Source of the DNA: Bdellovibrio sp.
GTDB taxonomy: Bacteria; Bdellovibrionota; Bacteriovoracia; Bacteriovoracales; Bacteriovoracaceae
NCBI GenBank assembly: GCA_016187935.1
Contig: JACPIU010000037.1
Span: forward strand, 62,001-126,000
DNA: 64,000 bases
Reading direction: 5' to 3'
The position numbers were made by a program, and so were the translations under genes. A model generated the notes under the pieces. It was not told the origin of the DNA. It saw only the letters and a list, made by a program, of their open reading frames with translations, and made no database searches. Below, one piece after another: positions 1 through 8,940 of this stretch (its first letter is position 1; each line of letters starts with the position of its first letter).

Positions 1-838
1 CGGGAAGATTGACTCCATGGCCCAAGGCCGTGGTCGCCACAATAATTTGCGGTCCGAATTTATCTTGAGCAACGGATTTGGCCAAGGCCTGGGCGAACTC
101 ACCGGCCTGACCTCCAACCATGGCCAGAGCGTTAAAACCCAATTTTTGCAATAATTTTATACGCTGGAAAACTTCTTCACGATATCGGCAAAAAATTAAA
201 CAACGTTGGCGTTTTTTAAAACATATTTTCCACCAAAGGATCGCCTCCAATATTTTCTTACTCGTGGGAATATCGGGAAATTCAATGATTTTATCAGGCG
301 AAAAGCGGAAATGGTGGTTTCCATAATTGAGATAATCAACCTTATCAAAGCCTAAGAGAGCGCTTCGCTGCCATTCCGCGTGCAATAACTGATCAAAAGT
401 CGCCGTCAGACCAATGACCAATCCTTGAGCGGAAGAGAGCTCGAAAAGACATTGAATCAACCTTGGTCTGAAACTGAATCCCCAATAAAAAAGCAGGTGA
501 AATTCATCCAAAATAAAAATAGCATCAGAGCGCTTCATTAATTTATGCGCCTTTATTCCGGAAAAAACTTCGAACGTTGTTACAATAATTTCTGTACAGT
601 ACGCCGCTTTTTTGGCCATCTGATTAAATTCGAAAGTATTTTTGGGCGCCTGAATTTCTATCGGAAAGTCGCGAAACGTCTCCAGACATCGAGCGTGAAA
701 TTCATTGGTCAATGATCGTAAGGGAGAAAGGTAGACCAAAAGACCGCCTCCCTTCTGGCACATTTGCCGGCCCATCTCTAAAATAGCAGAGGTTTTTCCT
801 GCAGCAATTGGAGCTAGGAGAAGTAAAAAGTCGGCCAT
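1..838 (-). CDS. DEAD/DEAH-box type helicase, 5' part only (runs off the left edge)
   Basis: An open frame of 279 codons reads leftward from an ATG at 838 and leaves the window, so the C-terminus is missing. The translation has a Walker A segment APIAAGKT at residues 9-16, a Walker B/DEAH-like box DEFH near residue 113, an SAT-like motif LTAT near 140, and a motif V-like GHGVNLP at the very edge (about 273-279). This order is that of a superfamily 2 ATP-dependent nucleic-acid helicase. An in-frame stop lies about 13 codons upstream, so this ATG is the only plausible start. The ATPase motif therefore lies almost at the N-terminus and no Q-motif precedes it. Only a weak purine stretch stands before the ATG. 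The substrate cannot be deduced. Sure of the fold, unsure of the role. Confidence 0.85.
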   Translation of the reverse strand, partial: MADFLLLLAPIAAGKTSAILEMGRQMCQKGGGLLVYLSPLRSLTNEFHARCLETFRDFPIEIQAPKNTFEFNQMAKKAAYCTEIIVTTFEVFSGIKAHKLMKRSDAIFILDEFHLLFYWGFSFRPRLIQCLFELSSAQGLVIGLTATFDQLLHAEWQRSALLGFDKVDYLNYGNHHFRFSPDKIIEFPDIPTSKKILEAILWWKICFKKRQRCLIFCRYREEVFQRIKLLQKLGFNALAMVGGQAGEFAQALAKSVAQDKFGPQIIVATTALGHGVNLP

Positions 839-1076
839 GGCCGCAATTCTTGCAAAACTGATAACATCTTGGTTTTCTTAACATCTCAATATTCCTGGCC
901 TATTGCAAATCCGATATGCAAGGTCTGCTAATTTAAAATTCGCGGCAAAAAAATACATTAGTAAAAAAAGATTCTTGTTATGTTCCTAATGTTCCGATGA
1001 GTTAGCAATGAAAGTGAACGGGACTAATATTATGAGTAAATTAAAAAAATGCTCTTGAGCAAAATGGATAAAGGCC

Positions 1077-2306
1077 GTGGCCAAATTTAAAATCCTTCAA
1101 GTCGCCAAATATTATTTTCCTTATCGTAGAGGGATGGAATCTGTCACGCAATCGCTCAGCGAAGGACTGGCCAAGTCCGGTATGGAAGTTACCGTTTTAT
1201 GCTCGATGGAGAGGCGTTGGTCCTCAATGACAAGAGAGATTGAGGGAGTCAACGTTGTGAAAGTTCCACAAGTTGGGGTCATCGCCTCTCAACCTTTGAC
1301 TCCCACCTGGCCGGATGTCTACAAAGACCTGGCGCAAGAGGCAGACCTCATTCACATTCACTGCCCCAACCCCTTGGCCGAGTTATCCTTTTTGATGGCC
1401 CCGAAGCATTGTCCTGTTGTTGTTACTTCTCATTCCGAAACTATCCGACAAAAATGGCTTTTGCCTTTTTACTATCCGCTGCAAAAAATGTTCTTGCGAG
1501 AGGTGGATAGAATTATCGTGCCTACGATTAATCACATCCGCTATGGCAGTGGTCTTAAATACATGCAAGACAAATGCACCCTGATTCCCTTTGGACTTGA
1601 TCCCACCTGCATGGAAAAAAATTGTATCTCGAATGTGATGAGTAAAGAACTGCTAAATAAATACGGGCCTTACGCCTTCTTCTTAGGACGTCTTGCCTCA
1701 TACAAAGGTTTGGATTTTTTGATCGAAGCCATGCGCGATGTTAATCATAATCTTATTATTGCCGGTGATGGCCCTGAGCGCAGCAGACTTGAGGCCTTGG
1801 TGGCCCAATACCAATTGCAAGACAAAGTACATTTCTTCGGCAATATAACAAATCAGGAACTCTTTAGAGCTCTCTATCATTCTTGCCAAATGGTGGTTCT
1901 CCCGAGTGTCACACCGGCCGAGAATTTTGGGATGATTCAACTGGAGGCCATGTGCGCTTCCAAGCCAGTCATTACGACAGATCTAAAATCCGGTGTGCCT
2001 GTTGTTGGAGAACCTGGTCGAACAAATTTGATTGTGCCTCCACGCAATCCTGAACTTTTAAGCGAAGCTCTCAATTACCTCTTTGATAATCCTATCGAGG
2101 CCAAACGCATGGGCACTATGGGGTACCAGCGCTTTCTCAACATGTATACTATGGAGAAAATGATCCAAGGGCATGTCAGCTTGTATACTGAACTCATCCA
2201 CCAATCTCGTCTTGACAGGGGTCTCGAAGTCCGCCAGGATGCTCAGACTATCCCCTTTCCACAATCTTCATTGGTCAGCGTGGATAAAAAGAAAAAAGCT
2301 GCCTAG
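1077..2306 (+). CDS. GT4-family glycosyltransferase
   Basis: A 409-residue GT-B glycosyltransferase of the GT4 type, expected to move a sugar from a nucleotide donor onto a polysaccharide or lipid acceptor at the cytoplasmic face. The N-terminal domain starts with the usual ILQVAKYYFPYRRG segment. The C-terminal donor domain has GRLASYKG near residue 204 and the E-x7-E signature in PAENFGMIQLEAM near 280. The start is GTG at 1077: an in-frame stop lies just upstream, and AAGG sits close before the GTG. The neighbours (rsmE, a GT2-like transferase, ugd, a flippase-like protein) suggest surface polysaccharide or LPS synthesis. Acceptor and linkage are unknown. Confidence 0.9.
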   Translation: MAKFKILQVAKYYFPYRRGMESVTQSLSEGLAKSGMEVTVLCSMERRWSSMTREIEGVNVVKVPQVGVIASQPLTPTWPDVYKDLAQEADLIHIHCPNPLAELSFLMAPKHCPVVVTSHSETIRQKWLLPFYYPLQKMFLREVDRIIVPTINHIRYGSGLKYMQDKCTLIPFGLDPTCMEKNCISNVMSKELLNKYGPYAFFLGRLASYKGLDFLIEAMRDVNHNLIIAGDGPERSRLEALVAQYQLQDKVHFFGNITNQELFRALYHSCQMVVLPSVTPAENFGMIQLEAMCASKPVITTDLKSGVPVVGEPGRTNLIVPPRNPELLSEALNYLFDNPIEAKRMGTMGYQRFLNMYTMEKMIQGHVSLYTELIHQSRLDRGLEVRQDAQTIPFPQSSLVSVDKKKKAA

Positions 2307-2329
2307 TGAACGTTATGAATTGAACAAAA

Positions 2330-3064
2330 ATGAACAGAGTCTTTTTGTATCCTGAAGAAATTGTTTCCCTTCCGAAAGATCGGGAAATCGCCATCCATGA
2401 TCATGAGCGCACTCGTCACGTGTATGAAATCCTGAAGGCCAAGGCGGGCGAAAATATTAAAATTGTCGCCATCAATTATGGTCTGGGAGATGCTCAAATT
2501 GTCCATATTAATGAAACCTCTCTCAGACTAAAGATTCCCCCACTCCCATCGGCCAGCGCAAGCAGCAGGTCAGTTGAACTGTGGGTGGGCGCCTGTCGGC
2601 CTCAAACAGTCAAAAAAATTTATGAATATGCTGCCTGTATGGGGGTCGATTCTATCCGCTTTTTCAAGGCCGAACTCAGTGAAAAAAGTTATTTAACCTC
2701 GAAAATTTTTGAACCCGACCATCAACGTCTTCATCTGGCCTTGGGTTTGGCACAGTCAGGGATTTATTTTCACATGCCCCAAGTACGAGTTTCATCCTAT
2801 TTTCCCACGCAGCCCCCCAATTCTCCGGCCTATCTATGCTCCCTTCAAGGGCGTCAAAATCTGTTTACACCTGCGCTTTTGTCACGGCAAGAAAGAGTAA
2901 CTTTGGTCTTTGGCCCGGAAAGAGGCCTCACTCCGGCAGAAGAGTCGAACTTTCTTCAAATGGGTATGTTCCCGGTCAATATCCATCCCTCCACTTTACG
3001 CATCGAGGTGGCGATAATTAGTGCTCTTTCACAGCTTCACGCACGACGTTTTTTTCTGGCATAA
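2330..3064 (+). CDS. rsmE: 16S rRNA m3U1498 methyltransferase RsmE
   Basis: A 244-residue SPOUT-class (trefoil-knot) RNA methyltransferase that makes N3-methyluridine at position 1498 of 16S rRNA. The N-terminal PUA-like domain carries RHVYEILKAKAGE. The knot region carries FGPERGLTPAEE near residue 195 and LRIEVAIISALSQL close to the C-terminus, both typical of RsmE. Length fits the family (about 240). It begins 23 nt after the upstream glycosyltransferase and is followed after 9 nt by another glycosyltransferase on the same strand, so the three are probably co-transcribed. Confidence 0.93.
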   Translation: MNRVFLYPEEIVSLPKDREIAIHDHERTRHVYEILKAKAGENIKIVAINYGLGDAQIVHINETSLRLKIPPLPSASASSRSVELWVGACRPQTVKKIYEYAACMGVDSIRFFKAELSEKSYLTSKIFEPDHQRLHLALGLAQSGIYFHMPQVRVSSYFPTQPPNSPAYLCSLQGRQNLFTPALLSRQERVTLVFGPERGLTPAEESNFLQMGMFPVNIHPSTLRIEVAIISALSQLHARRFFLA

Positions 3065-3073
3065 TGGAAGGAT

Positions 3074-3970
3074 ATGTCTCAAATTAAAATTTCCGGATTC
3101 ACTTTTATCAAACATGGTCTCACTTTAGGTTATCCATTTTTGGAAAGTGTTCAAAGTATTGCTCCTTTTTGTGATGAAATCATTGTGAATGTCGGTTTCG
3201 ATGATCCTGAGCTAAAAAAAGATGATGGGACGTTTCAACATCTGGAAAAAAACCTTCTTGGACCTAAATATAAAATCCTTAAGAGCTATTGGAATCCCCA
3301 GATAAAAGAAAAAGGGCTCATTCTTTCCGAGCAGACCAATATCGCACTTAAAGAATGCCAAGGAGATTATTGCCAATATATTCAAGGTGATGAAGCCATC
3401 CATGAAAATGATCGGCCAATGATCTCAGACGGAGTATCCTGGCTGGATAAGAATTCAGAGCTGGATGGTTTGGTCTTCAACTATCTCCATTTCTACGGCA
3501 ACATCGACATCATTCGCCGAACACGCAAAGTCTATCGGCGCGAAATTCGGCTGATACGAAATGGAAAAAACATTATTAGCTGGCTGGACGCTCAGGGATT
3601 TCGTTATCACGATGGTAGCAAAATTCCCTGTGTCCAAATCGGTGCGTCCATTTATCATTATGGATGGGCCAGAAAAGAAATTGTGATGAATAAAAAAGTC
3701 AAAACTTTCGGCAAGCTCTATCACGGCGACCAGTTTGAAAATCCTGATTTTACTTATCAAAGAATTTGGGGATTGGAGCGCTTCAAGCAAACACACCCTC
3801 AGTGCATGCAAACTTGGATTGCGGCCCATCATAATCCACTCGATATCATGCAACTGCCACTGTCATTTCATATAAAAGATCTTGGATTGGTTTTCTCCGA
3901 CGCTATAGAAAAAATAACAGGGTTTCGGCTCGGTGAATACAAAGGTTATAAGATAAGAAAAAAAATCTAG
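3074..3970 (+). CDS. GT2-like glycosyltransferase (paralogue of the gene at 7891)
   Basis: A 298-residue protein resembling GT-A fold family 2-like transferases. It opens with a hydrophobic strand followed by SIAPFCDEIIVNVG, and an acidic QGDEAIHEND segment lies where the metal/nucleotide DxD site is expected (about residue 103-112). It shares its layout with the product at 7891-8937: the acidic segment, a YLHFYG/YLHFWQ stretch, a WLDAQGF/WGDAQSF stretch and an IYHYGWAR/IFHYGHVR stretch. Donor and acceptor cannot be told. The stop codon overlaps the stop of the convergent response regulator in a CTAG shared by both strands. Confidence 0.78.
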   Translation: MSQIKISGFTFIKHGLTLGYPFLESVQSIAPFCDEIIVNVGFDDPELKKDDGTFQHLEKNLLGPKYKILKSYWNPQIKEKGLILSEQTNIALKECQGDYCQYIQGDEAIHENDRPMISDGVSWLDKNSELDGLVFNYLHFYGNIDIIRRTRKVYRREIRLIRNGKNIISWLDAQGFRYHDGSKIPCVQIGASIYHYGWARKEIVMNKKVKTFGKLYHGDQFENPDFTYQRIWGLERFKQTHPQCMQTWIAAHHNPLDIMQLPLSFHIKDLGLVFSDAIEKITGFRLGEYKGYKIRKKI

Positions 3971-4629
3971 TTTGAGAGAAGCTTATAACCTTGTGCATAG
4001 ATACTTTCGATTCGCACGGATGCTTCTTTGATTTTTTTTCTTAGGGCAGTGACATGATTATCGATGACCCTATCTGAAACATGGGTCTTGTCCCACACAT
4101 ATTTTAAGATGGCTTCGCGGGATACAACCTGATCGACACTCTCCCAAAGAATGGCCAGAATTTTGAATTCCTTTGGGGTTAAATCGAGCTTCTCGCCAGC
4201 AATCATCGCTGCACCGTTTTTAAGGTCTACAGTCAGATTACCAATAGTTTTTCGCATTAATTTATTGGAGTATTTTAATTTCGATTCGATGATCGCCAAT
4301 AACTCTTCTTTCTCAAAAGGTTTCTCAAGATAGTTATCGGCCCCAAGACGATAAGCTTTTGAATGGGCCTCTACACCATGCTGACCGGATAAAATAACCA
4401 CCGGTACGGATTCTAAATCTGGAATCTGGCGAATACGATTGCACAATTCATATCCATCCATCTCGGGCAATCCCAGATCAAGAAGGATCAATTCAGGCTT
4501 TACCACTAAAGCGCGCTTCAAACCTTCCTCAGCGGTACCCTCCATAAAAAGTCGATACCGGCTACCGAGTAAACTTCCCAGCAAATTACGCTGATCTTCA
4601 CTATCTTCAATAATCAAAATGGTGCGCAA
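3967..4629 (-). CDS. OmpR/PhoB-type response regulator
   Basis: A 220-residue two-domain regulator. The receiver (1-120) has the acidic pair E8-D9, the phospho-acceptor D51 in LLDLGLPEMDG and the conserved K103 in LEKPF. The C-terminal winged-helix DNA-binding domain (about 145-220) carries LTPKEFKILAIL and the recognition-helix region RVIDNHVTALRKKI. No sensor kinase is adjacent. It is the last gene of a run with the nitrilase-like gene (11 nt upstream) and ugd, which overlap each other by 10 nt, so it is probably in the ugd operon. Regulators of this fold bind direct repeats about 11 bp apart, and three such repeats stand in front of ugd at 6761-6793. Autoregulation is inference. Confidence 0.92.
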   Translation of the reverse strand: MRTILIIEDSEDQRNLLGSLLGSRYRLFMEGTAEEGLKRALVVKPELILLDLGLPEMDGYELCNRIRQIPDLESVPVVILSGQHGVEAHSKAYRLGADNYLEKPFEKEELLAIIESKLKYSNKLMRKTIGNLTVDLKNGAAMIAGEKLDLTPKEFKILAILWESVDQVVSREAILKYVWDKTHVSDRVIDNHVTALRKKIKEASVRIESIYAQGYKLLSN

Positions 4630-4640
4630 GGATTCAACTC

Positions 4641-5432
4641 CTAAAATACTTTTACCGCTGCTCGAATGGCCTTAATTTTTTCCAAATCCAATTCTGCCCA
4701 AATAAGTTTCTCGCCATCTCCGCCATCGGCAAGTATATCTCCCCAAGGGCCGATAATAAGCGAGTGCCCAAATGTTTCTATCTTTTCATTATGCCTTCCA
4801 TATTGGGCCGGTGCAAGTACAAAGCACTGGTTCTCGATGGCCCTTGCCCGAAGCAAAGTATGCCAATGGGCCTTGCCTGTGGGAACGGTAAAAGCGGCAC
4901 TGACACTCAAGATTTGTGCCCCATCCAAAACATACTGGCGAAACATATCCGGATAGCGAAGATCAAAACAGATAGATAATCCAACTTTAAGTGGACCGGC
5001 TTGAATCAATTTGGGGGTCTTCCCAGGAGTGTAAATATCTGATTCAGTAATGGTATTGACACGATTGCCGTCTTTCAAATCGCAAGCAAACAAATGCATC
5101 TTATCGTAAAATCCGAGAAGATTTCCTTGATCGTCAAAATTTAACGAACGATTTAAGACTTTGCCATTCTCAAGAAAGGCCACTGAGCCACCCAACAAAA
5201 AAACTCTATTTTTCAAGGCCAGTTGCTGAATATGCTTAAAATGCTCATTTTCAAATGTCACCAAGTGTGGAGTGGGTTTGGTACCGTCCGACATCGAATA
5301 AAAGCATTCGGGTAAAAAAAGATATTTGATTCCAAGATCACAGGCCTCCGAGATGAGTTTTTGTATGGTGAGAAGATTCTCTTTAAAATCCAGCTTGGAG
5401 TTAATCTGAAGAATCGCGACTTTTATTTCCAT
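4641..5432 (-). CDS. Carbon-nitrogen hydrolase (nitrilase superfamily, Nit1/Nit2-like amidase)
   Basis: A 263-residue nitrilase-superfamily amidase. The catalytic triad is visible: E42 in LFLPEC, K111 in FYDKMH and C155 in SICFDLRYPD. The DLRYP context after the cysteine is typical of the Nit1/Nit2 branch (deaminated-glutathione amidase or omega-amidase), which repairs side products of transaminases. The exact substrate is not provable from sequence. The start overlaps the 3' end of ugd by 10 nt and the next gene follows after 11 nt, indicating one operon. Confidence 0.87.
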   Translation of the reverse strand: MEIKVAILQINSKLDFKENLLTIQKLISEACDLGIKYLFLPECFYSMSDGTKPTPHLVTFENEHFKHIQQLALKNRVFLLGGSVAFLENGKVLNRSLNFDDQGNLLGFYDKMHLFACDLKDGNRVNTITESDIYTPGKTPKLIQAGPLKVGLSICFDLRYPDMFRQYVLDGAQILSVSAAFTVPTGKAHWHTLLRARAIENQCFVLAPAQYGRHNEKIETFGHSLIIGPWGDILADGGDGEKLIWAELDLEKIKAIRAAVKVF

Positions 5433-6745
5433 TGTCTTCCTATTGCGTAATAAGTGAAACCTTGAGCTTCCGTTTCATGGGGAATGTAGATATTACGTGC
5501 GTCGAAGATAACACGCTCTTTCATATTGGCCTTAAGAAGTTCAAAATCCGGCACCTTAAATTCACGCCATTCGGTCATGATCACAACGCCGGAAGCATTG
5601 TTAAGAACCTCATATTTGTCTAGGCAGGCCTTGACCTTTCCTTTGGCTTCACTAAATTGACTGATCCACGCCATAAAATTATCGGAGGCAACTGGATCAT
5701 AAATTTTCACTTGGGCACCAGCACGCACCAAACTCAATACCATCTCAATGGCCGGGGCTTCACGAATATCATCAGTGTTGGGTTTAAAGGCCACTCCCCA
5801 AATCCCAAAGGTTTTGCCCTTCAAATCATTTTTAAAATGCTTGAGGATTTTTACAAACATGTATATTTTTTGTTGCTGATTGACTTTTTCCACCGCCTCA
5901 ACAATCGCAAGATTCATTCCCAGTTTTTGAGCAGTGGAAGCTAATGCCTTGACATCCTTGGGGAAGCAGCTTCCCCCATAACCAGGGCCAGGATAAAGGA
6001 AATGAGTCCCGATGCGCTTATCCGACATTATTCCTCGTCGTACCTCTTCAATATCAGCACCACTTAGATCACAAAATTTTGCGATTTCATTGATGAAGGA
6101 AATCTTAGTCGCCAAAAAACAATTGGCCGCATACTTGGCCACCTCTGCCGAAAGATTGGACATTTTTAAAATGGGATTGCCTTGACGTACCAGCGGAGCA
6201 TACAGCTCCTCCATCACCAAAGCCGCTTCAGGGTCTGCATGCCCGATAATAACTCGATCAGGTCGCATAAAATCTTCAACCGCTGTCCCTTCTTTGAGAA
6301 ATTCCGGGTTACTCACCAAATGATACCGACCTTTGGTGTACTTACCGATTAATTCTTTAATTTCTTGCGATGTTCCCACAGGAACAGTGGACTTGATCAC
6401 CACAATTCCATTATCGGCCAAAGTTTTGGCCACCGTAATGGCGGCTTCTTTCAAGTATCGTAAATCCGCATCACCATTTTCTTGAGAGGGAGTCCCAACC
6501 GCCAAAAAAACCGTTTTGGAAGTGGACACGGAAGAATAATCATGGGCGAACTCCAAACGTCTGGCCTTGACATTGCGATCGATAAGTTCCTGCAGGCCAG
6601 GCTCATAAATCGGACACTTGCCATCTTTCAAAATTTGGATTTTCCTCTCATCAATATCAATACAGGTGACATGATGACCAAGTTCTGCAAAACAAGTTCC
6701 CGTCACCAAACCGACATAACCAGTTCCAATCACTGAAACTTTCAT
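5423..6745 (-). CDS. ugd: UDP-glucose 6-dehydrogenase
   Basis: A 440-residue NAD-dependent enzyme oxidising UDP-glucose to UDP-glucuronate, a precursor for acidic polysaccharides and LPS sugars. The Rossmann signature GTGYVG is at residues 7-12. K204 and N208 lie in EVAKYAANCF, and the catalytic Cys260 with D264 lies in GGSCFPKD. Length matches bacterial Ugd. It starts at ATG 6745 behind a good GGAGG Shine-Dalgarno, and is the first gene of a probable operon with the nitrilase-like and response-regulator genes. Three 11-bp direct repeats lie directly upstream. The flanking glycosyltransferases are plausible users of its product. Confidence 0.96.
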   Translation of the reverse strand: MKVSVIGTGYVGLVTGTCFAELGHHVTCIDIDERKIQILKDGKCPIYEPGLQELIDRNVKARRLEFAHDYSSVSTSKTVFLAVGTPSQENGDADLRYLKEAAITVAKTLADNGIVVIKSTVPVGTSQEIKELIGKYTKGRYHLVSNPEFLKEGTAVEDFMRPDRVIIGHADPEAALVMEELYAPLVRQGNPILKMSNLSAEVAKYAANCFLATKISFINEIAKFCDLSGADIEEVRRGIMSDKRIGTHFLYPGPGYGGSCFPKDVKALASTAQKLGMNLAIVEAVEKVNQQQKIYMFVKILKHFKNDLKGKTFGIWGVAFKPNTDDIREAPAIEMVLSLVRAGAQVKIYDPVASDNFMAWISQFSEAKGKVKACLDKYEVLNNASGVVIMTEWREFKVPDFELLKANMKERVIFDARNIYIPHETEAQGFTYYAIGRQWK

Positions 6746-6760
6746 TTTGACCTCCGAATC

Positions 6761-6793
6761 CCAAGAAAATCCTAAGAAAATCTCAAGGAAAAT
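6761..6793 (-). promoter_or_regulatory. Three 11-bp phased direct repeats upstream of ugd
   Basis: On the + strand three consecutive 11-mers read CCAAGAAAATC, CTAAGAAAATC and TCAAGGAAAAT, so a GAAAAT core (GGAAAAT in the third) recurs every 11 bp, about one helical turn. They end 15 bp before the ugd start codon in the ugd/flippase-like divergent region. PhoB/OmpR-type regulators bind direct repeats with this period, and one is encoded at the end of the same operon. The -10-like TATGAT on the minus strand at 6796-6801 would put the repeats over the transcription start, a repressing position. Binding is inference. Confidence 0.45.
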
Positions 6794-6832
6794 TCATCAT
6801 ACGGCCTTACATTCTAAGGAAAAGGCCACAAA

Positions 6833-7894
6833 ATGGGTATTATTTTCGTGACAACAAGGCCGATTGTGAAAACTGTTTTAAAACTTCTTTTTGCATCTGT
6901 AATTCTTTTCTGGCTTATCCGCCAAGGGAAATTAGACTTCAGTTTGATAGGTAAAACCTTTCAAGATCCAAAATGGCCTATCCTAACGATCTTTTTGATT
7001 CTTACTCAATGTACTCTCGGCGCATGGCGCTGGAAAAAATTAGTAGAATTAAAAACCGAACGTTCGCTTCCCTTTATCCCTATCATCAAACTGACTTGGA
7101 TCGGACTCTTCTTCAGTTCGGTTCTCCCTGGTGCTGTGACAGGGGACATTTTGAAAGTTTTTTACGCCAAGCATCTAGATGGCAAACTAACCAAGACCTT
7201 TCTGGTCATGTCGGTTCTCATGGATCGAATTATTGGATTAATAGGATTGCTTTTTTTATTAGGCGGCTTCAGCCTCTATTCATACAGTGAAGTCACTAAT
7301 ATTTCTCCCAATCTCACAACATTAATCCATTTTAATTTTTTGCTATTCTTAGGCGTTTTTGTTTTTTTCCTATCTATTTTTCTACCCAAAAAGATTCAGA
7401 GCAAGATTTTACCTTGGACGTTACGTATTCCCTTTTTAGGTGGACGAATTCATAAAACCCTAGAGCAAGTATGGTTAATGGGACAATCTCATAGCACTAT
7501 TTTATTTTGTCTTGGCATCAGCTTATGTTCACAATTTTTTAATATCTTGGCATTTTGGTCTATCACGGCTCCCTTTTATCAAACTCCCATTAGTTTTCCC
7601 CACCTCTTTACTTTTATGCCTGTTGGGATGATGGCGGTAGCAGTCCCCATTTCGCCGGCCGGTCTGGGAGTCGGTCACGCAATTTTTGACGGTCTCTTCA
7701 AACTCTATGGCACTTTCAATGGTGCCTCCTTGTTTAATCTCTATTTCATAGTCACTGTTTCAATAAACTTAATGGGCGTTTTCCCCTATCTGATGTTCAA
7801 GGCACATCCGCCTATCGAAGAAATAGCGCCAGAGGATTCCCAGATTGGTGCAAATTCTAATCCCGCCCCGAGCGATCGTCGCGCCAATTTCTAG
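6833..7894 (+). CDS. Flippase-like membrane protein (lysylphosphatidylglycerol synthase TM / UPF0104 family)
   Basis: A 353-residue polytopic inner-membrane protein with about eight hydrophobic segments. It carries motifs seen in the MprF-type flippase/AglD family: SSVLPGAVTGDILK near residue 95, MDRIIGLIG near 130 and VPISPAGLGVG near 280. It has no synthase domain, so it is the transporter-like half only. In this neighbourhood the likely role is handling of a polysaccharide or lipid-linked intermediate, which is inference. It is divergent from ugd, and its stop codon overlaps the stop of the convergent glycosyltransferase in CTAG. Confidence 0.85.
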   Translation: MGIIFVTTRPIVKTVLKLLFASVILFWLIRQGKLDFSLIGKTFQDPKWPILTIFLILTQCTLGAWRWKKLVELKTERSLPFIPIIKLTWIGLFFSSVLPGAVTGDILKVFYAKHLDGKLTKTFLVMSVLMDRIIGLIGLLFLLGGFSLYSYSEVTNISPNLTTLIHFNFLLFLGVFVFFLSIFLPKKIQSKILPWTLRIPFLGGRIHKTLEQVWLMGQSHSTILFCLGISLCSQFFNILAFWSITAPFYQTPISFPHLFTFMPVGMMAVAVPISPAGLGVGHAIFDGLFKLYGTFNGASLFNLYFIVTVSINLMGVFPYLMFKAHPPIEEIAPEDSQIGANSNPAPSDRRANF

Positions 7895-8937
7895 TGTAAT
7901 GGGATCAGCCCTACGCCCTTCTCGGATAATTTTAAGGTGAGCAGGAAATCTGCAGGCCAAGCCAGGGCCAATTTACTGCGCATTTTAGATGGAATGCAAG
8001 ATCTATAAAATATTTTCTGAAAGAAGCTTGGATAAGGAATGATCAAATCGCCCCAGTGTTTTAAGGTAATTCTCCAAGGATTTGAAATCCATTCAATTTT
8101 CTCTGCAGAAATTTGAGAAATAAGCTGGCTTGAAAAATCAGCAGGATTAGCGGCAATAAAAATTTTGGACCGTCTGGGCGGGATCCAGAAATTTTCAAGT
8201 CTTAAAATCCGTTCTTTCATAAATTTGGGGTGAGTTCCTAAATAATTAATAACCTCTGTTATGGCATCAAAACGCTGCTCTCTTTTCTGATATTTGGGCA
8301 AACGATTATCGCTGTGATAAAGTCGCAGAATATCCTGTTTTTTAATCTTGTATGACTCGGCTTCGCGTACATGGCCATAATGAAAAATCCGGGCATCAGA
8401 ATAGTAGATTTTTTGCGCCGGACGAAAGCTCTGGGCGTCTCCCCAACTCTGCAAATTTGAATCGAGCTTGATGGCCCGAATCTCTTGAGGATACCATTTT
8501 TTATTGATCGCCAACTGCCGATGAGTTTGCCAAAAATGTAGATAGCGGAAAGCCACTGCATCAGCACCAATGGTTTGGGCCTTATTGAGATCTGAGCGAA
8601 TCAAATCAAAATCATCTTCATGCAAGACTTCATCTGCTTGAAGATAAAAACCCCAAGCTTCCGCCGTTGCTTTCTGCATCTCGCGTAAATGGGACAGGGC
8701 CAAATTTGTTTGCTGTGATAAAATAATTCCACCTTGTCGGGATTTTTCATCCCAAACAGTGGGAATAATCTCAAGACCTGCCATCTTACTGACTGCGGCC
8801 TCAGTCCCATCATCACTCTGCCCTAATGCAATATAAATCTTGTCACAAATGGGCGAGAGTGAATTTAGAGATTCTTTGAATGAGTAATCATACTTTATGC
8901 CGTTTCGTAAAAGGGTAAAACCGAACAGTCGTACCAT
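7891..8937 (-). CDS. GT2-like glycosyltransferase with C-terminal extension (paralogue of the gene at 3074)
   Basis: A product of about 348 residues. The first 230 match the layout of the 3074-3970 protein: FGFTLLRNG, SPICDKIYIALG, an acidic QADEVLHEDD segment, YLHFWQ, WGDAQSF and IFHYGHVR. The last 120 residues are extra and of unknown fold, with an aromatic-rich ending. The start is taken as the ATG at 8937. A GTG one codon earlier directly abuts the upstream stop, so translational coupling with the upstream hypothetical gene is likely. Probable role is sugar transfer in surface glycan synthesis; the substrate is unknown. Confidence 0.75.
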   Translation of the reverse strand: MVRLFGFTLLRNGIKYDYSFKESLNSLSPICDKIYIALGQSDDGTEAAVSKMAGLEIIPTVWDEKSRQGGIILSQQTNLALSHLREMQKATAEAWGFYLQADEVLHEDDFDLIRSDLNKAQTIGADAVAFRYLHFWQTHRQLAINKKWYPQEIRAIKLDSNLQSWGDAQSFRPAQKIYYSDARIFHYGHVREAESYKIKKQDILRLYHSDNRLPKYQKREQRFDAITEVINYLGTHPKFMKERILRLENFWIPPRRSKIFIAANPADFSSQLISQISAEKIEWISNPWRITLKHWGDLIIPYPSFFQKIFYRSCIPSKMRSKLALAWPADFLLTLKLSEKGVGLIPLH

Positions 8938-8940
8938 CAC

